From contig JAPSJV010000015.1 of assembly GCA_031178005.1 (NCBI GenBank), forward strand, positions 1 through 64,000: DNA of 64,000 nt, read 5' to 3'. Origin of the DNA: Pseudarthrobacter sp. Its GTDB lineage: Bacteria > Actinomycetota > Actinomycetes > Actinomycetales > Micrococcaceae. Shown one piece after another: positions 44,717 to 55,266 of the stretch (its first letter is position 1; each line of letters begins with the position of its first letter). Under the pieces are notes generated by a model. The model ran no database searches, was not told the origin of the DNA, and saw only the letters and a program-made list of their open reading frames with translations. The position numbers and the translations under genes are program-made.

Positions 44717-45876
44717 CAGATATGCAACTCAGCGAGGAGTACCAGGACCTCAGCGATACCGTGCGGGCTTTTGCCGACGACGTAGTGGCCCCGGTCTCGG
44801 CGCACCACGATGAAACGCACACCTTCCCGTACGAGGTGATTTCCCAGATGGCGGACATGGGCCTGTTCGGCCTGCCGTTCCCGGAGGAGTACGGCGGCAT
44901 GGGCGGCGACTACTTCGCGTTGTCGCTTGCCCTGGAGCAACTGGGCCGGGTGGACCAATCCGTAGCCATCACCCTTGAAGCCGGCGTCTCGCTCGGCGCC
45001 ATGCCCATCCACCGGTTTGGCACTGCAGAGCAGAAACAGGAATGGCTCCCGCTGCTGGCCTCCGGAAAAGCGCTCGCAGGCTTTGGACTCACCGAATCCG
45101 AGGCGGGCTCCGATGCCGGGGGAACCAAGACGGCGGCCATGCTGGACGAGGACACCTGGACCATCAACGGCACCAAGGAATTCATCACCAACTCGGGAAC
45201 CGACATCACCAAGCTGGTCACTGTCACCGCGGTCACCGGGCGGGAAGAACGCCCGGACGGGACGGTGAAGAAGGAAATATCCACCATCCTGGTGCCCACC
45301 GACACTCCGGGCTTCACGGCGGAAAAGGCCTACAACAAGGTGGGCTGGAACGCTTCGGACACCCACCCGCTGACCCTCAAGGACGTCAAGGTCCCCGAAG
45401 CCAACCTGCTGGGCGAGCGCGGCCGGGGGTACGCCAACTTCCTGTCCATCCTGGACGAGGGGAGGATCGCCATCGCGGCGCTGGCCACCGGAGCCGCCCA
45501 AGGCTGCGTCGATTTGTCCGTGAAATATGCCAAGGAGCGCTCGGCCTTTGGGCAGAACATCGGCAAGCACCAAGCGGTGGCCTTCAAGATCGCGAGAATG
45601 CAGGCCAGGGCCCATACTGCCCGGCTTACCTACTACGATGCCGCCGCCCGCATGCTGGCCGGCAAGCCGTTCAAGACGGAAGCGGCCATCGCTAAGATGG
45701 TCGCAGGTGAGGCGGCCATGGACAATGCGCGCGATGCCACCCAGGTATTTGGCGGCTATGGCTTTATCAACGAATTCACCGTTGCGCGGCACTACCGGGA
45801 CTCAAAAATCCTGGAGATCGGAGAGGGCACCACAGAAGTCCAACTGATGCTGATCGCCCGCCAACTGGGTCTCTAG
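44713..45876 (+). CDS. fadE19: Acyl-CoA dehydrogenase (FadE19-like, branched-chain acyl-CoA)
   Basis: The product is 387 aa. [18 protein letters not shown] is the FAD-site loop and [23 protein letters not shown] the helical domain. In this operon it would oxidise isovaleryl-CoA to methylcrotonyl-CoA. The catalytic Glu is in GEGTTEVQ, at the site used by MCAD/SCAD; true isovaleryl-CoA dehydrogenases lack Glu there, so it is closer to SBCAD/FadE19 proteins. Substrate is therefore inferred from context. Confidence 0.88.
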   Translation: MTDMQLSEEYQDLSDTVRAFADDVVAPVSAHHDETHTFPYEVISQMADMGLFGLPFPEEYGGMGGDYFALSLALEQLGRVDQSVAITLEAGVSLGAMPIHRFGTAEQKQEWLPLLASGKALAGFGLTESEAGSDAGGTKTAAMLDEDTWTINGTKEFITNSGTDITKLVTVTAVTGREERPDGTVKKEISTILVPTDTPGFTAEKAYNKVGWNASDTHPLTLKDVKVPEANLLGERGRGYANFLSILDEGRIAIAALATGAAQGCVDLSVKYAKERSAFGQNIGKHQAVAFKIARMQARAHTARLTYYDAAARMLAGKPFKTEAAIAKMVAGEAAMDNARDATQVFGGYGFINEFTVARHYRDSKILEIGEGTTEVQLMLIARQLGL

Positions 45877-45943
45877 TCACCGCTGCTCGAGCCTGTCACC
45901 GGCGGTCGAGCCTGTCTCACCGGTGGTCGAGCCTGTCGAGACC
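45877..45943. repeat. Three tandem TCGAGCCTG repeats
   Basis: Units at 45877-45895, 45896-45914 and 45917-45935 share TCACCGnnGnTCGAGCCTG; the last continues TCGAGACC. The core GGTCGAGCCTGTCGAGACC resembles an intergenic repeat seen often in Micrococcales genomes (from memory). The unit inserts about 100 bp in an otherwise tight operon. Confidence 0.8.
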
Positions 45944-45978
45944 TCGAGGGCCCCACACCCGGAACCCTGAAAGGATCA

Positions 45979-46764
45979 ATGATGATTAACAAGGTTGTTG
46001 CCAGTCCGGCGGAGGCCGTTGCGGACATTCCCGACGGCGCTTCGCTGGCGGTGGGTGGGTTTGGCTTGTGTGGTATTCCTGTGACGTTGATCGACGCCCT
46101 GCACAGCCGTGGGACCAGGAACCTCGAGACGGTCAGCAACAACTGCGGGGTGGATGACTGGGGATTGGGCATCCTGCTCAAGGACGGCAGGATCCGGCGG
46201 ACCATCAGTTCCTATGTGGGGGAGAACAAAGAGTTCGCCCGGCAGTACCTCAGCGGAGAGCTGGAGGTTGTCCTGACGCCGCAGGGAACACTGGCGGAAA
46301 AGCTCAGGGCGGGTGGCGCCGGCATCCCGGCTTTTTACACCCGTGCCGGGGTTGGTACCCAGGTGTCCGACGGCGGCCTGCCGCAGAAGTACGATTCCGA
46401 CGGTGGGATTGCCATAGCCTCCGCGCCGAAGGAGGTGCGGACCTTCAACGGCATCGACTACGTGCTGGAAGAGTCCCTCACGCCGGACTTCGGCCTGGTT
46501 CACGCCTGGAAAGGCGACCGGCACGGAAACCTCGTGTTCCACGCCACCGCGATGAACTTTAATCCGCTGTGCGCCATGGCTGGAAAGATCACCATCGCGG
46601 AGGTGGAGGAGCTGGTGGAACCCGGCGAGCTGGATCCTGAGCGTGTCCACATCCCGGGGATTTTTGTCCAGCGTGTGGTCCTGGCTGCGAGCAATGAGAA
46701 ACGGATCGAGAAACGGACGGTGTCCACCGTGCCGGCCACTGGAACAACCCAGGCAGGAGCGTAA
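45979..46764 (+). CDS. scoA: 3-oxoacid CoA-transferase subunit A
   Basis: The product is 261 aa. [17 protein letters not shown] is the glycine-rich CoA-site loop, and [51 protein letters not shown] and [21 protein letters not shown] are family blocks. With ScoB it moves CoA from succinyl-CoA to acetoacetate, the product of leucine breakdown. AAAGGA precedes the adjacent ATGs at 45979/45982. Confidence 0.92.
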   Translation: MMINKVVASPAEAVADIPDGASLAVGGFGLCGIPVTLIDALHSRGTRNLETVSNNCGVDDWGLGILLKDGRIRRTISSYVGENKEFARQYLSGELEVVLTPQGTLAEKLRAGGAGIPAFYTRAGVGTQVSDGGLPQKYDSDGGIAIASAPKEVRTFNGIDYVLEESLTPDFGLVHAWKGDRHGNLVFHATAMNFNPLCAMAGKITIAEVEELVEPGELDPERVHIPGIFVQRVVLAASNEKRIEKRTVSTVPATGTTQAGA

Positions 46765-46768
46765 CGCC

Positions 46769-47517
<749 letters not shown>

Positions 47518-47521
<4 letters not shown>

Positions 47522-48018
47522 GGCGCGTGATCGAACAGCGGGGCCTGTACTTCGAGGAGCTGGACCAGGACGTGGTCTACGCGCACCGCCCTGGGCGCAC
47601 CGTGACCGACGCGGACAACGTGCTGTTCACCACCATGACCATGAACACCCAGGCGTTGCACCTTGATGCCGCCTGGAGTGCGGAGCAGCCATTCGGGCAG
47701 CGCCTGGTCAACTCGATGTTCACCCTGGCCACGGTGGTGGGGCAATCGGTGACCCAGCTGACCCAGGGGACCATCATCGCCCAGCTGGGCCTCACCGATG
47801 TGACCTTCCCGAACCCGCTGTATCTAGGGGACACCCTGTACACGGAAACTGTGGTCACGGAAAAGCGTCCCTCCGCATCCCGCCCGGGACAGGGCGTGGT
47901 GACCATGCAGCACACGGGCCGCAACCAGGATGGCCAGGTGGTGGCCCTGGCAACCCGGACTTGCCTGATGTGGACTGCCGCGGCACACCGTGCAGCCACT
48001 GAATCCACGGGACGTTGA
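47518..48018 (+). CDS. MaoC-type dehydratase (hot-dog fold), likely 3-methylglutaconyl-CoA hydratase
   Basis: The product is 166 aa. Hot-dog layout with [26 protein letters not shown] (the hydratase Asp/His region) and [16 protein letters not shown]. In M. tuberculosis, Rv2499c is the MaoC protein next to the CitE-like lyase Rv2498c; this gene has the same position. It would hydrate 3-methylglutaconyl-CoA with R stereochemistry. This is inferred from synteny. It overlaps scoB by 4 nt. Confidence 0.8.
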
Positions 48019-48034
48019 GAGGCAGAATGTTGTT

Positions 48035-48889
48035 ATGACGTTTCTGATGGGACCCGCGCTGCTGTTCTGCCCCGCCGACAGGCCGGAGCGGTTCCACAAA
48101 GCCGCGCAGCGGGCCGACGCCGTCATCCTGGATCTTGAGGATGCGGTGGCCCCCGCCGATAAAAAGCGGGCGCGCGGAGCCATCCTGGCGCAGTTGGGTA
48201 CCACTGGAGAGATTCCGGAGCTTGAGCCCAGCTGCACCATCGTCAGGGTCAACCCGGTAGGTACCGAAGATTTCGAGAGGGACCTCCACTGCCTGGCCCA
48301 CACGCCGTACCGAACGGTAATGCTGGCTAAGGCCGAAGATCCGGCGCAACTGGCCCGGCTGGAGGGTTACAACGTCATTGCGCTGTGCGAAACTGCGGCG
48401 GGGATCCTGAACGCACCCGCCATTGCGGCCGCCCCTAATGTAGTGGCGCTGATGTGGGGCGCCGAGGACCTCCTGGCCTCACTCGGCGGGACTTCCAGCC
48501 GGCAGGCATCCGGAGTCTACCGGGACGTCGCCCTCCACTCGAGGTCTACGGTACTGCTGGCTGCAAGCGCCAATGGCAAGGAAGCCATCGATTCCGTCTA
48601 CGTGGATATCCCGGACCTGGCCGGACTGGCGCTGGAGGCGAGTGACGCCGTCGCCTCAGGCTTTGGTTCGAAGGCTTGTATCCATCCCACGCAGGTTGCC
48701 GTGGTCCGCGCCGCCTATGCACCTTCTGAAGCGGAAGTGACCGCAGCTGCGGCGCTCCTGGACGCGGCCAGGAGCGCCGGGTCAGGGGTTTTCCAGCACG
48801 GCGGCAAGATGGTGGACGGCCCGGTCCTCAAACATGCCGAGGCTACCTTGCGACGGGCAGCTGCCCAGGTGCCGCCGGCGGAGCAGTGA
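48035..48889 (+). CDS. citE: CitE-like beta-hydroxyacyl-CoA lyase
   Basis: The product is 284 aa, HpcH/HpaI-CitE family. ALLFCPADRPERF at the start, DAVILDLEDAVAPADK (metal Asp/Glu), ALCETAAGI and GAEDL are family motifs, and FGSKACIHPTQVAVV near the end. It matches Rv2498c of M. tuberculosis, which cleaves (R)-3-hydroxy-3-methylglutaryl-CoA and related acids. The ATG at 48035 has GAGAGG 12 nt upstream. Last gene of the leucine operon. Confidence 0.85.
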   Translation: MTFLMGPALLFCPADRPERFHKAAQRADAVILDLEDAVAPADKKRARGAILAQLGTTGEIPELEPSCTIVRVNPVGTEDFERDLHCLAHTPYRTVMLAKAEDPAQLARLEGYNVIALCETAAGILNAPAIAAAPNVVALMWGAEDLLASLGGTSSRQASGVYRDVALHSRSTVLLAASANGKEAIDSVYVDIPDLAGLALEASDAVASGFGSKACIHPTQVAVVRAAYAPSEAEVTAAAALLDAARSAGSGVFQHGGKMVDGPVLKHAEATLRRAAAQVPPAEQ

Positions 48890-48940
48890 CGCCCGCCCTG
48901 CGGTAAATTCGTGGGGTTGTAAATGCGGGATACTTGATCA

Positions 48941-50125
48941 ATGCAGCCACGCAAAATTGTCCTCCTCGGATCCACCGGCTCCATTGGCACACAGGCGATT
49001 GACGTCGTCGACGGCGCCCCGCACCTCTTTGAGGTGGTGGCGCTGAGCGCGGGCGGCGGGAAGCCTGAACTCCTGGCCCGGCAGGCCGTCCATACCGGTG
49101 CATCCGTTGTTGGCATGGCCAGCGGTGACGCCGCCCGGCTTGATGGGCTGATCCGGGAGGCCGCCCTGGCAGCCGGGCGCTCCGGATACCGTCCGGAGAT
49201 CATCGTCGGCCCGGACGCCGCGGCCAGGGTTGCCGCCGTTCCGGCGGACGTGGTCCTTAACGGCATCACCGGTTCCATTGGGCTGGCGCCCACTCTGGCA
49301 GCCCTTAAATCCGGGGCGGTGCTGGCATTGGCCAACAAAGAATCCCTGATCGTCGGCGGGTCCCTGGTCACCACAGCAGCCGCACCAGGTCAGATCGTCC
49401 CGGTTGATTCCGAGCACTCGGCAATTGCCCAATGCCTGCGTTCGGGCCGCGCTGACGAGGTGGAGAAGCTGATTCTTACGGCTTCCGGCGGGCCCTTCCG
49501 CGGCCGGAACCGTGCTGAACTCCATGACGTATCGCCGGCCGAGGCGCTGGCCCATCCAACCTGGGATATGGGTCCCATGGTCACCACCAACTCGGCCACG
49601 CTGGTCAACAAGGGGCTGGAGGTCATTGAAGCGCATCTGCTGTTTGATATTCCGCTGGACCGGATCGACGTTGTGGTGCACCCGCAGTCGGTGGTGCATT
49701 CCATGGTGCAGTTCCTGGACGGCTCCACCATTGCCCAGGCATCCCCGCCGGACATGCGCCTGCCGATCGCCCTCGGCATGGGGTGGCCTGACAGGGTGCC
49801 CAAGGCGGCGGTGGCCTGCGACTGGACCAAGGCAGCCGCCTGGACCTTCGAACCACTGGACGCCGTGGCCTTCCCGGCCGTAGCCCTCGCCAAGGACGCG
49901 GCCAAGCAGGGCAGTACCTTCCCCGCCGTGTTCAACGCCGCCAACGAGGAAGCCGTCCTGGCCTTCCATGACGGCCGCATCCGCTTCACGGACATCGTGG
50001 ACACCATCGACGCCGTCCTCAGCGAACACACAGGGTCCTCCGGGCTCACTGTGGAATCAGTATTGGATGCTGAAAAGTGGGCACGCGCGCGGGCCCAGGA
50101 ACGTTTAGCACTCAGCAGTCTCTAA
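48941..50125 (+). CDS. dxr: 1-deoxy-D-xylulose 5-phosphate reductoisomerase
   Basis: The product is 394 aa, the second step of the MEP isoprenoid pathway. [16 protein letters not shown] is the NADPH loop, [12 protein letters not shown] and [13 protein letters not shown] the substrate-site loop with the metal Asp/Glu/His cluster, and [18 protein letters not shown] a family block. It starts 51 nt after citE and is 18 nt before rseP. ispG (53194) is the later step in the same pathway. Confidence 0.96.
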   Translation: MQPRKIVLLGSTGSIGTQAIDVVDGAPHLFEVVALSAGGGKPELLARQAVHTGASVVGMASGDAARLDGLIREAALAAGRSGYRPEIIVGPDAAARVAAVPADVVLNGITGSIGLAPTLAALKSGAVLALANKESLIVGGSLVTTAAAPGQIVPVDSEHSAIAQCLRSGRADEVEKLILTASGGPFRGRNRAELHDVSPAEALAHPTWDMGPMVTTNSATLVNKGLEVIEAHLLFDIPLDRIDVVVHPQSVVHSMVQFLDGSTIAQASPPDMRLPIALGMGWPDRVPKAAVACDWTKAAAWTFEPLDAVAFPAVALAKDAAKQGSTFPAVFNAANEEAVLAFHDGRIRFTDIVDTIDAVLSEHTGSSGLTVESVLDAEKWARARAQERLALSSL

Positions 50126-50143
50126 GGAAGCAGTAACAAACGT

Positions 50144-51475
50144 ATGAGCCCGGTCCTTCTTTTTATCCTCGGTGTGGTCTTTGTGGCCATCGGCATTGCC
50201 GTGTCCATTGCCCTCCACGAGGTGGGTCACCTGTTGCCTGCCAAACTGTTCAAGGTACGGGTCACCAAGTACATGATCGGCTTCGGCCCTACGCTCTGGT
50301 CGCGCCGTAGAGGTGAAACGGAGTACGGAATCAAGGCCATCCCGCTGGGCGGCTACGTGTCCATGATCGGGATGTACCCGCCCAACAAGGACGACGGCGG
50401 TGTCCGGCCGTCCAGCACCGGAATGTTCCAGACGCTTGCTACCGAGGCCCGCTCTTTGGCGCATGAAGAAGTGGGCCCGGCGGACCAAGACAGGGTGTTC
50501 TACAAGCTCCCGGTCTGGAAAAAAGTCATTGTGATGCTGGGCGGCCCCGCCATGAACCTGCTGATCGGTGTCGCGCTGACCGCAGTGCTGCTGATGGGTT
50601 TCGGTGCGGCTACGGCAACCACCACTATCTCCGATGTTTCCAAGTGCCAGGTGGCGGAGGGGCAGACGGTGGATCCGGAGTCCGCTGACTGCCGGCCCAC
50701 GCCCGCTGCTGCCGCCGGGCTGCTGCCCAACGACGTCGTGACGTCCTTTGACGGCAGGGCTGTCACCGAATGGAGCGAACTCACCGAGTGGATCCGGGCT
50801 GCAGCCGGCCGCGAAGTGGCAATTACCGTGGAGCGCGCAGGAGCCCAGGTTTCCACCACGGTGACCCCCGTCCTGACCGCCCGTCCGGTGGTTGGTCCGG
50901 ACGGCCTGCAGGCAAAGGACGACGCCGGGCAACCGCTGTACCAGGACGTCGGGTTCCTGGGCATCGGCGCCAAGACCGCCTTGGTTCCCCAGCCGGCGTC
51001 GAGCGTCCTGCCAATGGCGGGGGAGAACATCCGCCAGGTGGCCGGCGTCATCCTGAATCTGCCCGCGAGGGTGGTGGGAGTAGCCCAGGCGGCCTTCAGC
51101 TCCGAACCGCGTGACCCCAACGGGCCCATCAGTGTTGTGGGTGTTGGCCGGGTAGCCGGCGAGGTGGCTGCCATGGAGGAGATCCCCGTTGATGCGAGGG
51201 TGGCCACCCTGGTGGGATTGTTGGCCGGCCTCAACTTTGCCTTGGCCGTCTTCAATTTGGTGCCGTTGCTGCCGCTGGATGGCGGGCACGTGGCCGGGGC
51301 CCTCTATGAGGGTGCGCGCAGGCAGGTTGCACGGCTGTTCAGGAAGCCCGATCCGGGTGCTTTTGATATCGCCCGCCTTCTGCCGCTGACCTATGTTGTG
51401 GCGGTCCTGCTGATGGGTTTGAGCGCCCTGTTGATCTACGCCGACATCGTAAAGCCGATTAACCTCTTCGGATAG
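50144..51475 (+). CDS. rseP: Site-2 intramembrane metalloprotease
   Basis: The product is 443 aa. HEVGH in LHEVGHLLPAK (about residues 25-29) is the zinc site, and NLVPLLPLDGGH near the C-terminus the third ligand. A PDZ-like domain lies between about 150 and 280. It cleaves membrane anti-sigma factors after a first cut; Rip1 is the actinobacterial relative. It follows dxr as in other genomes. A strongly A/T-rich region follows the stop. Confidence 0.92.
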   Translation: MSPVLLFILGVVFVAIGIAVSIALHEVGHLLPAKLFKVRVTKYMIGFGPTLWSRRRGETEYGIKAIPLGGYVSMIGMYPPNKDDGGVRPSSTGMFQTLATEARSLAHEEVGPADQDRVFYKLPVWKKVIVMLGGPAMNLLIGVALTAVLLMGFGAATATTTISDVSKCQVAEGQTVDPESADCRPTPAAAAGLLPNDVVTSFDGRAVTEWSELTEWIRAAAGREVAITVERAGAQVSTTVTPVLTARPVVGPDGLQAKDDAGQPLYQDVGFLGIGAKTALVPQPASSVLPMAGENIRQVAGVILNLPARVVGVAQAAFSSEPRDPNGPISVVGVGRVAGEVAAMEEIPVDARVATLVGLLAGLNFALAVFNLVPLLPLDGGHVAGALYEGARRQVARLFRKPDPGAFDIARLLPLTYVVAVLLMGLSALLIYADIVKPINLFG

Positions 51476-51477
51476 AT

Positions 51478-51497
51478 ATCAACTATATACGGTTGAT
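51478..51497. promoter_or_regulatory. Inverted repeat before satD
   Basis: ATCAAC-N8-GTTGAT (51478-51497) with another GTTGAT at 51548-51553, 2 bp before the ATG. The 80-bp gap is A/T-rich, unlike its neighbours, and has no clear ribosome site before the satD ATG, so the mRNA might be leaderless or start elsewhere. The repeats may be an autoregulatory operator. Confidence 0.45.
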
Positions 51498-51555
51498 TAT
51501 CCAAAATAAGACAAATTTGATTGATTGTTTCTGATAAGCCGGTTACGGTTGATCC

Positions 51556-52257
51556 ATGTACGTCCTGACGATCGACCAGCGTGGAAGCAGATCTGACCGG
51601 GACCGGGTTCCGGCGCTGCTGGAGGAGTTGCGGGCGCTCGGATTTCCGGCATTTGAACGATCTGTGGGTGATGAGCTCCAAGGTGTTGTTGGCGGGGCGG
51701 CCGACGCCGTCGACATTGCATTGCATGCCCTGCGGAGCGGTCACTGGTACGTGGGAATCGGCCTGGGAGACGCAACGGTGCCCGACGGCGGAAGTCCCCG
51801 GGAGGGCATCGGCCCCGCCTTTGTGGCTGCACGCACGGCAGTTGAACTCGCCAAGGCCGCAGCAAGCCGGGTCCCCTTGTCAGTGGTGGCCGGCATACTG
51901 GTCCCGAAGAACGCAGGGGAGGCGGACATGGTGGTTGATTCGGCAGATGGTACAGATGCCAAGCTGGCCAGTGCGGACGCGGAGGCAGTGCTGCGGTTGA
52001 TTGGAAAGCTTCGCCAGGAGCGTACTGACGCGCAGTGGAAAGTTGTTGACACACTGCAGGCATTGGAGGGTGGCACATTCCACGGCGTCCAGAAACAGGC
52101 AGCGGAACGCCTTGGCGTCACTGAACAGTCCGTCAGCCGGACTCTCCTCCGATCCGGATGGCAGGAAGAGAAAGCAGCGCGCCCGGCGGCCGCACGCCTG
52201 CTTTGCCTCGCACACCGGGCAGTGCTTAGTGCCACGACTGATACGGAGAAAAGCTGA
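51556..52257 (+). CDS. SatD-family protein with C-terminal helix-turn-helix
   Basis: The product is 233 aa. N-terminal region TIDQRGSRSD (Asp7), FERSVGDELQG (Asp39-Glu40), WYVGIGLGD and GIGPAFVAARTAV match the SatD-family pattern. These blocks also look like the metal Asp, GDE and strand of nucleotidyl-cyclase/GGDEF folds. The C-terminus has a helix-turn-helix (GVQKQAAERLGVTEQSVSRT, about 177-196). SatD was named in the acid-tolerance locus of Streptococcus mutans. The gene overlaps the membrane gene at 52257 by 1 nt. Confidence 0.75.
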   Translation: MYVLTIDQRGSRSDRDRVPALLEELRALGFPAFERSVGDELQGVVGGAADAVDIALHALRSGHWYVGIGLGDATVPDGGSPREGIGPAFVAARTAVELAKAAASRVPLSVVAGILVPKNAGEADMVVDSADGTDAKLASADAEAVLRLIGKLRQERTDAQWKVVDTLQALEGGTFHGVQKQAAERLGVTEQSVSRTLLRSGWQEEKAARPAAARLLCLAHRAVLSATTDTEKS

Positions 52258-52790
52258 TGGATGCTGCCTGGCTTGATGCACTGTGGGTTGCCGGAACTTT
52301 GCTGGCTGCGGGCTTTGCCGGCTGGCCGGTGACAGTCGGAGTCTTTCGCCTGGCGCGGAGCATTGACGAGAAAACCGATGAGCCCCTTCCTGGACCGGAT
52401 TCAACGGCCCTGATCAATGATCCGGCGGCCGATGTCACCGTCGACATTGCGCGGGCGGACACGGCCGCGCCTGCCGGAACCGCGGCATCCGATAGTACCG
52501 AAAGCACTGACGTCCACCCGGTTGAACTTCCGCCCGCCGTTCCCGTCACCGAAACCATCCTTCGGGGTGGCGCCATTATCGGCGTGCTGGAGCGGCTGGC
52601 GGTCGCCGTTGCCATCCTGGCCGGTCAGCCGGTGGCCATTGCCTACGTCGTGGCGATCAAGGGGTTGGGGCGGTTCGCCGAGCTGAAGGAAACTCCGGCG
52701 GCAGCCGAACGGTTCATCATTGGCACGTTGACCTCCATGCTTTGGGCAGCCGGTGTGGCCGCGGTGGTCAAGGTTGTGGTCTTGGGCTGA
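52257..52790 (+). CDS. Membrane partner of SatD (DUF3307 C-terminal-like)
   Basis: The product is 177 aa. One N-terminal membrane segment (residues about 10-30), a disordered acidic linker (about 36-95), then GGAIIGVLERLAVAVAILAGQPVAIAYVVAIKGLGRFAELKE and a last membrane segment. That C-terminal block recalls DUF3307 proteins, which often sit beside satD. It starts in the satD stop codon, so the two are expressed together. Function unknown. Confidence 0.7.
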   Translation: MDAAWLDALWVAGTLLAAGFAGWPVTVGVFRLARSIDEKTDEPLPGPDSTALINDPAADVTVDIARADTAAPAGTAASDSTESTDVHPVELPPAVPVTETILRGGAIIGVLERLAVAVAILAGQPVAIAYVVAIKGLGRFAELKETPAAAERFIIGTLTSMLWAAGVAAVVKVVVLG

Positions 52791-52857
52791 GGCCGGCAAG
52801 CATCCGGCCGGCCGCTTCGGATCGGCGGAGGGGTCGCCGGGGCGTTAGGGTATCCAT

Positions 52858-53151
52858 ATGACTGTTTTTGCCGTTGAGTACGTGTATACCGCCGATGCCA
52901 CCGAACTCCGGGACGAGGCCCGTCCTGCTCACAGGGAGTGGCTGGCCGGGCTGGAAAGCGAAGGCCAGCTGTTGGCCAGCGGGCCCTACGGGGACGGCGA
53001 AGGTGCGCTGCTCATCTTCAAGGCATCCAGCGAATCGGACCTGACGGAGCTCCTCAAGCAGGACCCGTTCGCCACCGCCGGCGTCATTGCCGGCATCCGG
53101 ACTACTGAGTGGAAGCCGATCATCGGCCTGCTCGCGTCCCACGCTTCCTAG
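52858..53151 (+). CDS. YciI-family protein
   Basis: The product is 97 aa with a small ferredoxin-like fold. YVYTADATELRDEARPAHREWLAGLESEGQLLASGPYGDGEG (key residues R-x-H-x(5)-L and SGP) is the YciI pattern. Its role is unknown; YciI-like enzymes occur in degradation pathways. It ends 42 nt before ispG. Confidence 0.85.
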   Translation: MTVFAVEYVYTADATELRDEARPAHREWLAGLESEGQLLASGPYGDGEGALLIFKASSESDLTELLKQDPFATAGVIAGIRTTEWKPIIGLLASHAS

Positions 53152-53193
53152 CCCAGAATTCCCCCACCCGTTCCACCCAATCAAGGAGTCCAC

Positions 53194-54360
53194 GTGACCT
53201 CGGTCAGCCTGGGAATGCCGGCAGCCCCGCCACCCGTTCTCGCACCCCGCCGCAAGACGCGGCAGATCAAGGTTGGTTCGGTCGGTGTTGGTTCCGACTC
53301 GCCGATCAGTGTCCAGTCCATGACGACGACGCCCACTACTGACATCAACGCCACACTCCAGCAGATCGCTGAACTCACGGCGTCCGGATGTGACATTGTC
53401 CGTGTGGCCTGCCCCTCCGCGGATGACGCCGAAGCGCTGCCCATCATTGCCCGGAAATCCCAGATTCCGGTAATTGCTGACATTCACTTCCAGCCCAAAT
53501 ACGTTTTTGCTGCCATTGAGGCTGGCTGTGCTGCCGTCCGTGTTAATCCGGGAAACATCCGGAAGTTTGACGATCAGGTCAAGGAAATCGCGGCCGCGGC
53601 GCGCGATCACGGCACGTCCATCCGGATTGGCGTCAACGCCGGTTCGCTGGAGCCGGGCATTATGAAGAAGTATGGCAAGGCCACGCCGGAAGCGCTGGTT
53701 GAGTCAGCGGTTTGGGAAGCGTCGCTGTTCGAAGAGCACGGCTTCCATGACTTCAAGATCTCCGTGAAGCACAACGACCCCGTAATCATGGTGGCAGCCT
53801 ACGAAATGCTCGCCGAACAGGGTGACTGGCCGCTGCACCTTGGCGTCACCGAGGCCGGTCCGGCGTTCCAGGGCACCATCAAGTCCGCCACGGCGTTCGG
53901 CGCACTGCTGGCACGGGGCATTGGCGACACCATCCGGGTTTCCCTGTCCGCTCCTCCCGTGGAGGAGATCAAGGTGGGCAACCAGATCCTGCAGTCGCTG
54001 AACCTGCGTCCGCGCAAGCTTGAGATTGTTTCCTGCCCGTCCTGTGGCCGCGCCCAGGTGGACGTGTACACGCTCGCCGAGCAGGTTACCGCAGGGCTCG
54101 AGGGCATGGAAGTGCCGCTGCGTGTTGCTGTTATGGGCTGTGTGGTCAACGGACCTGGTGAAGCCAGGGAAGCGGACCTCGGAGTCGCATCCGGGAATGG
54201 CAAGGGCCAGATCTTTGTGAAGGGCGAGGTCATCAAGACTGTGCCGGAGAACCAGATTGTTGAGACACTGATCGAAGAAGCAATGAGACTGGCAGAGGAG
54301 ATGGGGGAGGCCGATGGCGAAGATGCTGTCAAGGGCGGCCCCGTGGTCAGCGTCTCGTAG
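53194..54360 (+). CDS. ispG: 4-hydroxy-3-methylbut-2-en-1-yl diphosphate synthase
   Basis: The product is 388 aa, an Fe-S enzyme of the MEP pathway. [18 protein letters not shown] near the start, [28 protein letters not shown] and [17 protein letters not shown] contain the conserved Cys residues for the [4Fe-4S] cluster. GTG at 53194 has AAGGAG 4 nt upstream. The GNAT gene starts 47 nt before its end. Confidence 0.96.
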   Translation: MTSVSLGMPAAPPPVLAPRRKTRQIKVGSVGVGSDSPISVQSMTTTPTTDINATLQQIAELTASGCDIVRVACPSADDAEALPIIARKSQIPVIADIHFQPKYVFAAIEAGCAAVRVNPGNIRKFDDQVKEIAAAARDHGTSIRIGVNAGSLEPGIMKKYGKATPEALVESAVWEASLFEEHGFHDFKISVKHNDPVIMVAAYEMLAEQGDWPLHLGVTEAGPAFQGTIKSATAFGALLARGIGDTIRVSLSAPPVEEIKVGNQILQSLNLRPRKLEIVSCPSCGRAQVDVYTLAEQVTAGLEGMEVPLRVAVMGCVVNGPGEAREADLGVASGNGKGQIFVKGEVIKTVPENQIVETLIEEAMRLAEEMGEADGEDAVKGGPVVSVS

Positions 54361-55213
54361 GAGCGCGGCGGCGCCGGATGCTGTTACCGTCCGGGTCCTG
54401 GGGGACTCGGATACTGCTGCCCTGGGGGAGTTGGCGGGCCGTGATCCGATAGCCAACGTGTTCATCCTGGCCCATCTGGCGTCCATCGGAACTGCTGCGC
54501 CCACCACGGGCGGCGCCTCAATTTTCGGAGTGTTCGACGCAGATACCCTGGTGGGTGCCTGCTGGTCGGGGGCCAACATCGTCCCGATCCAGATGTCTCC
54601 GGAATGGGCAGGTCCGGTAGCTGCAGCCGCCAGCCGGTCCGGGCGCCGGTTTGCTTCCGCCTTCGGGCCTGCCGACGCGGTTCTGGCCCTTCACAGCGGC
54701 CTGCTGGAACTCGGTCACACCGCCCAGGAGCTTCGTGCCGAACAACCCTTGATGGTGATCGACGGCCCGCCGCGCCTGGCCGCCGACCCCGCCGTGCGCC
54801 GCGGGACCATGGCGGATTTCGAACGTATCCTGCCTGCCTGTGCGGCAATGTTCGAAGAGGAAGTCGGCTACTCCCCGTTCCTGGGTGGCCGTGATTTTTA
54901 CAGCCGCAGGGTAGAAGGCCTGGTCAGGCAGGGCCACTCAATGGTGCTGATGGGCCCTGCCGGCGAGGTGGTCTTCAAAGCCGAACTGGGTGCCGTTACA
55001 CCGGAGGTCACGCAGGTCCAGGGCGTCTGGATGAATCCCGAATACCGGGGTCGCGGGCTGGGCGCTGCCTACATGGCTGCGGTGGTGGAGCTGGCCCAGG
55101 AAGTTGCGCCGGTGACCAGCCTCTACGTCAATGATTACAACTCCCGGGCACGTGCTGTGTACCAGCGCGTAGGCTTCCGCACCGTGGGCACGTTCGCTAC
55201 AGTTCTCTTCTAG
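54314..55213 (+). CDS. GNAT-family acetyltransferase with DUF4081-type N-terminal domain
   Basis: The product is 299 aa. GNAT motif A is [20 protein letters not shown] (about 238-257) and [19 protein letters not shown] is motif B. The N-terminal half (about 25-150) resembles DUF4081, which is often fused to this kind of GNAT. The acceptor is unknown. GGGGGAGG precedes the ATG; it overlaps ispG by 47 nt. Confidence 0.82.
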   Translation: MAKMLSRAAPWSASRRSAAAPDAVTVRVLGDSDTAALGELAGRDPIANVFILAHLASIGTAAPTTGGASIFGVFDADTLVGACWSGANIVPIQMSPEWAGPVAAAASRSGRRFASAFGPADAVLALHSGLLELGHTAQELRAEQPLMVIDGPPRLAADPAVRRGTMADFERILPACAAMFEEEVGYSPFLGGRDFYSRRVEGLVRQGHSMVLMGPAGEVVFKAELGAVTPEVTQVQGVWMNPEYRGRGLGAAYMAAVVELAQEVAPVTSLYVNDYNSRARAVYQRVGFRTVGTFATVLF

Positions 55214-55266
55214 TTGCTCAGCTGTTAAAGCAGGCAAAGCCCTGCACCCGCCCAACGCAGCCCACA

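Noticed and set aside
43837-45792. A 651-aa open frame on the minus strand opposite accA1 and fadE19.
   Set aside because: It is antisense to two well-supported genes, and its sequence is low-complexity and unrecognisable.
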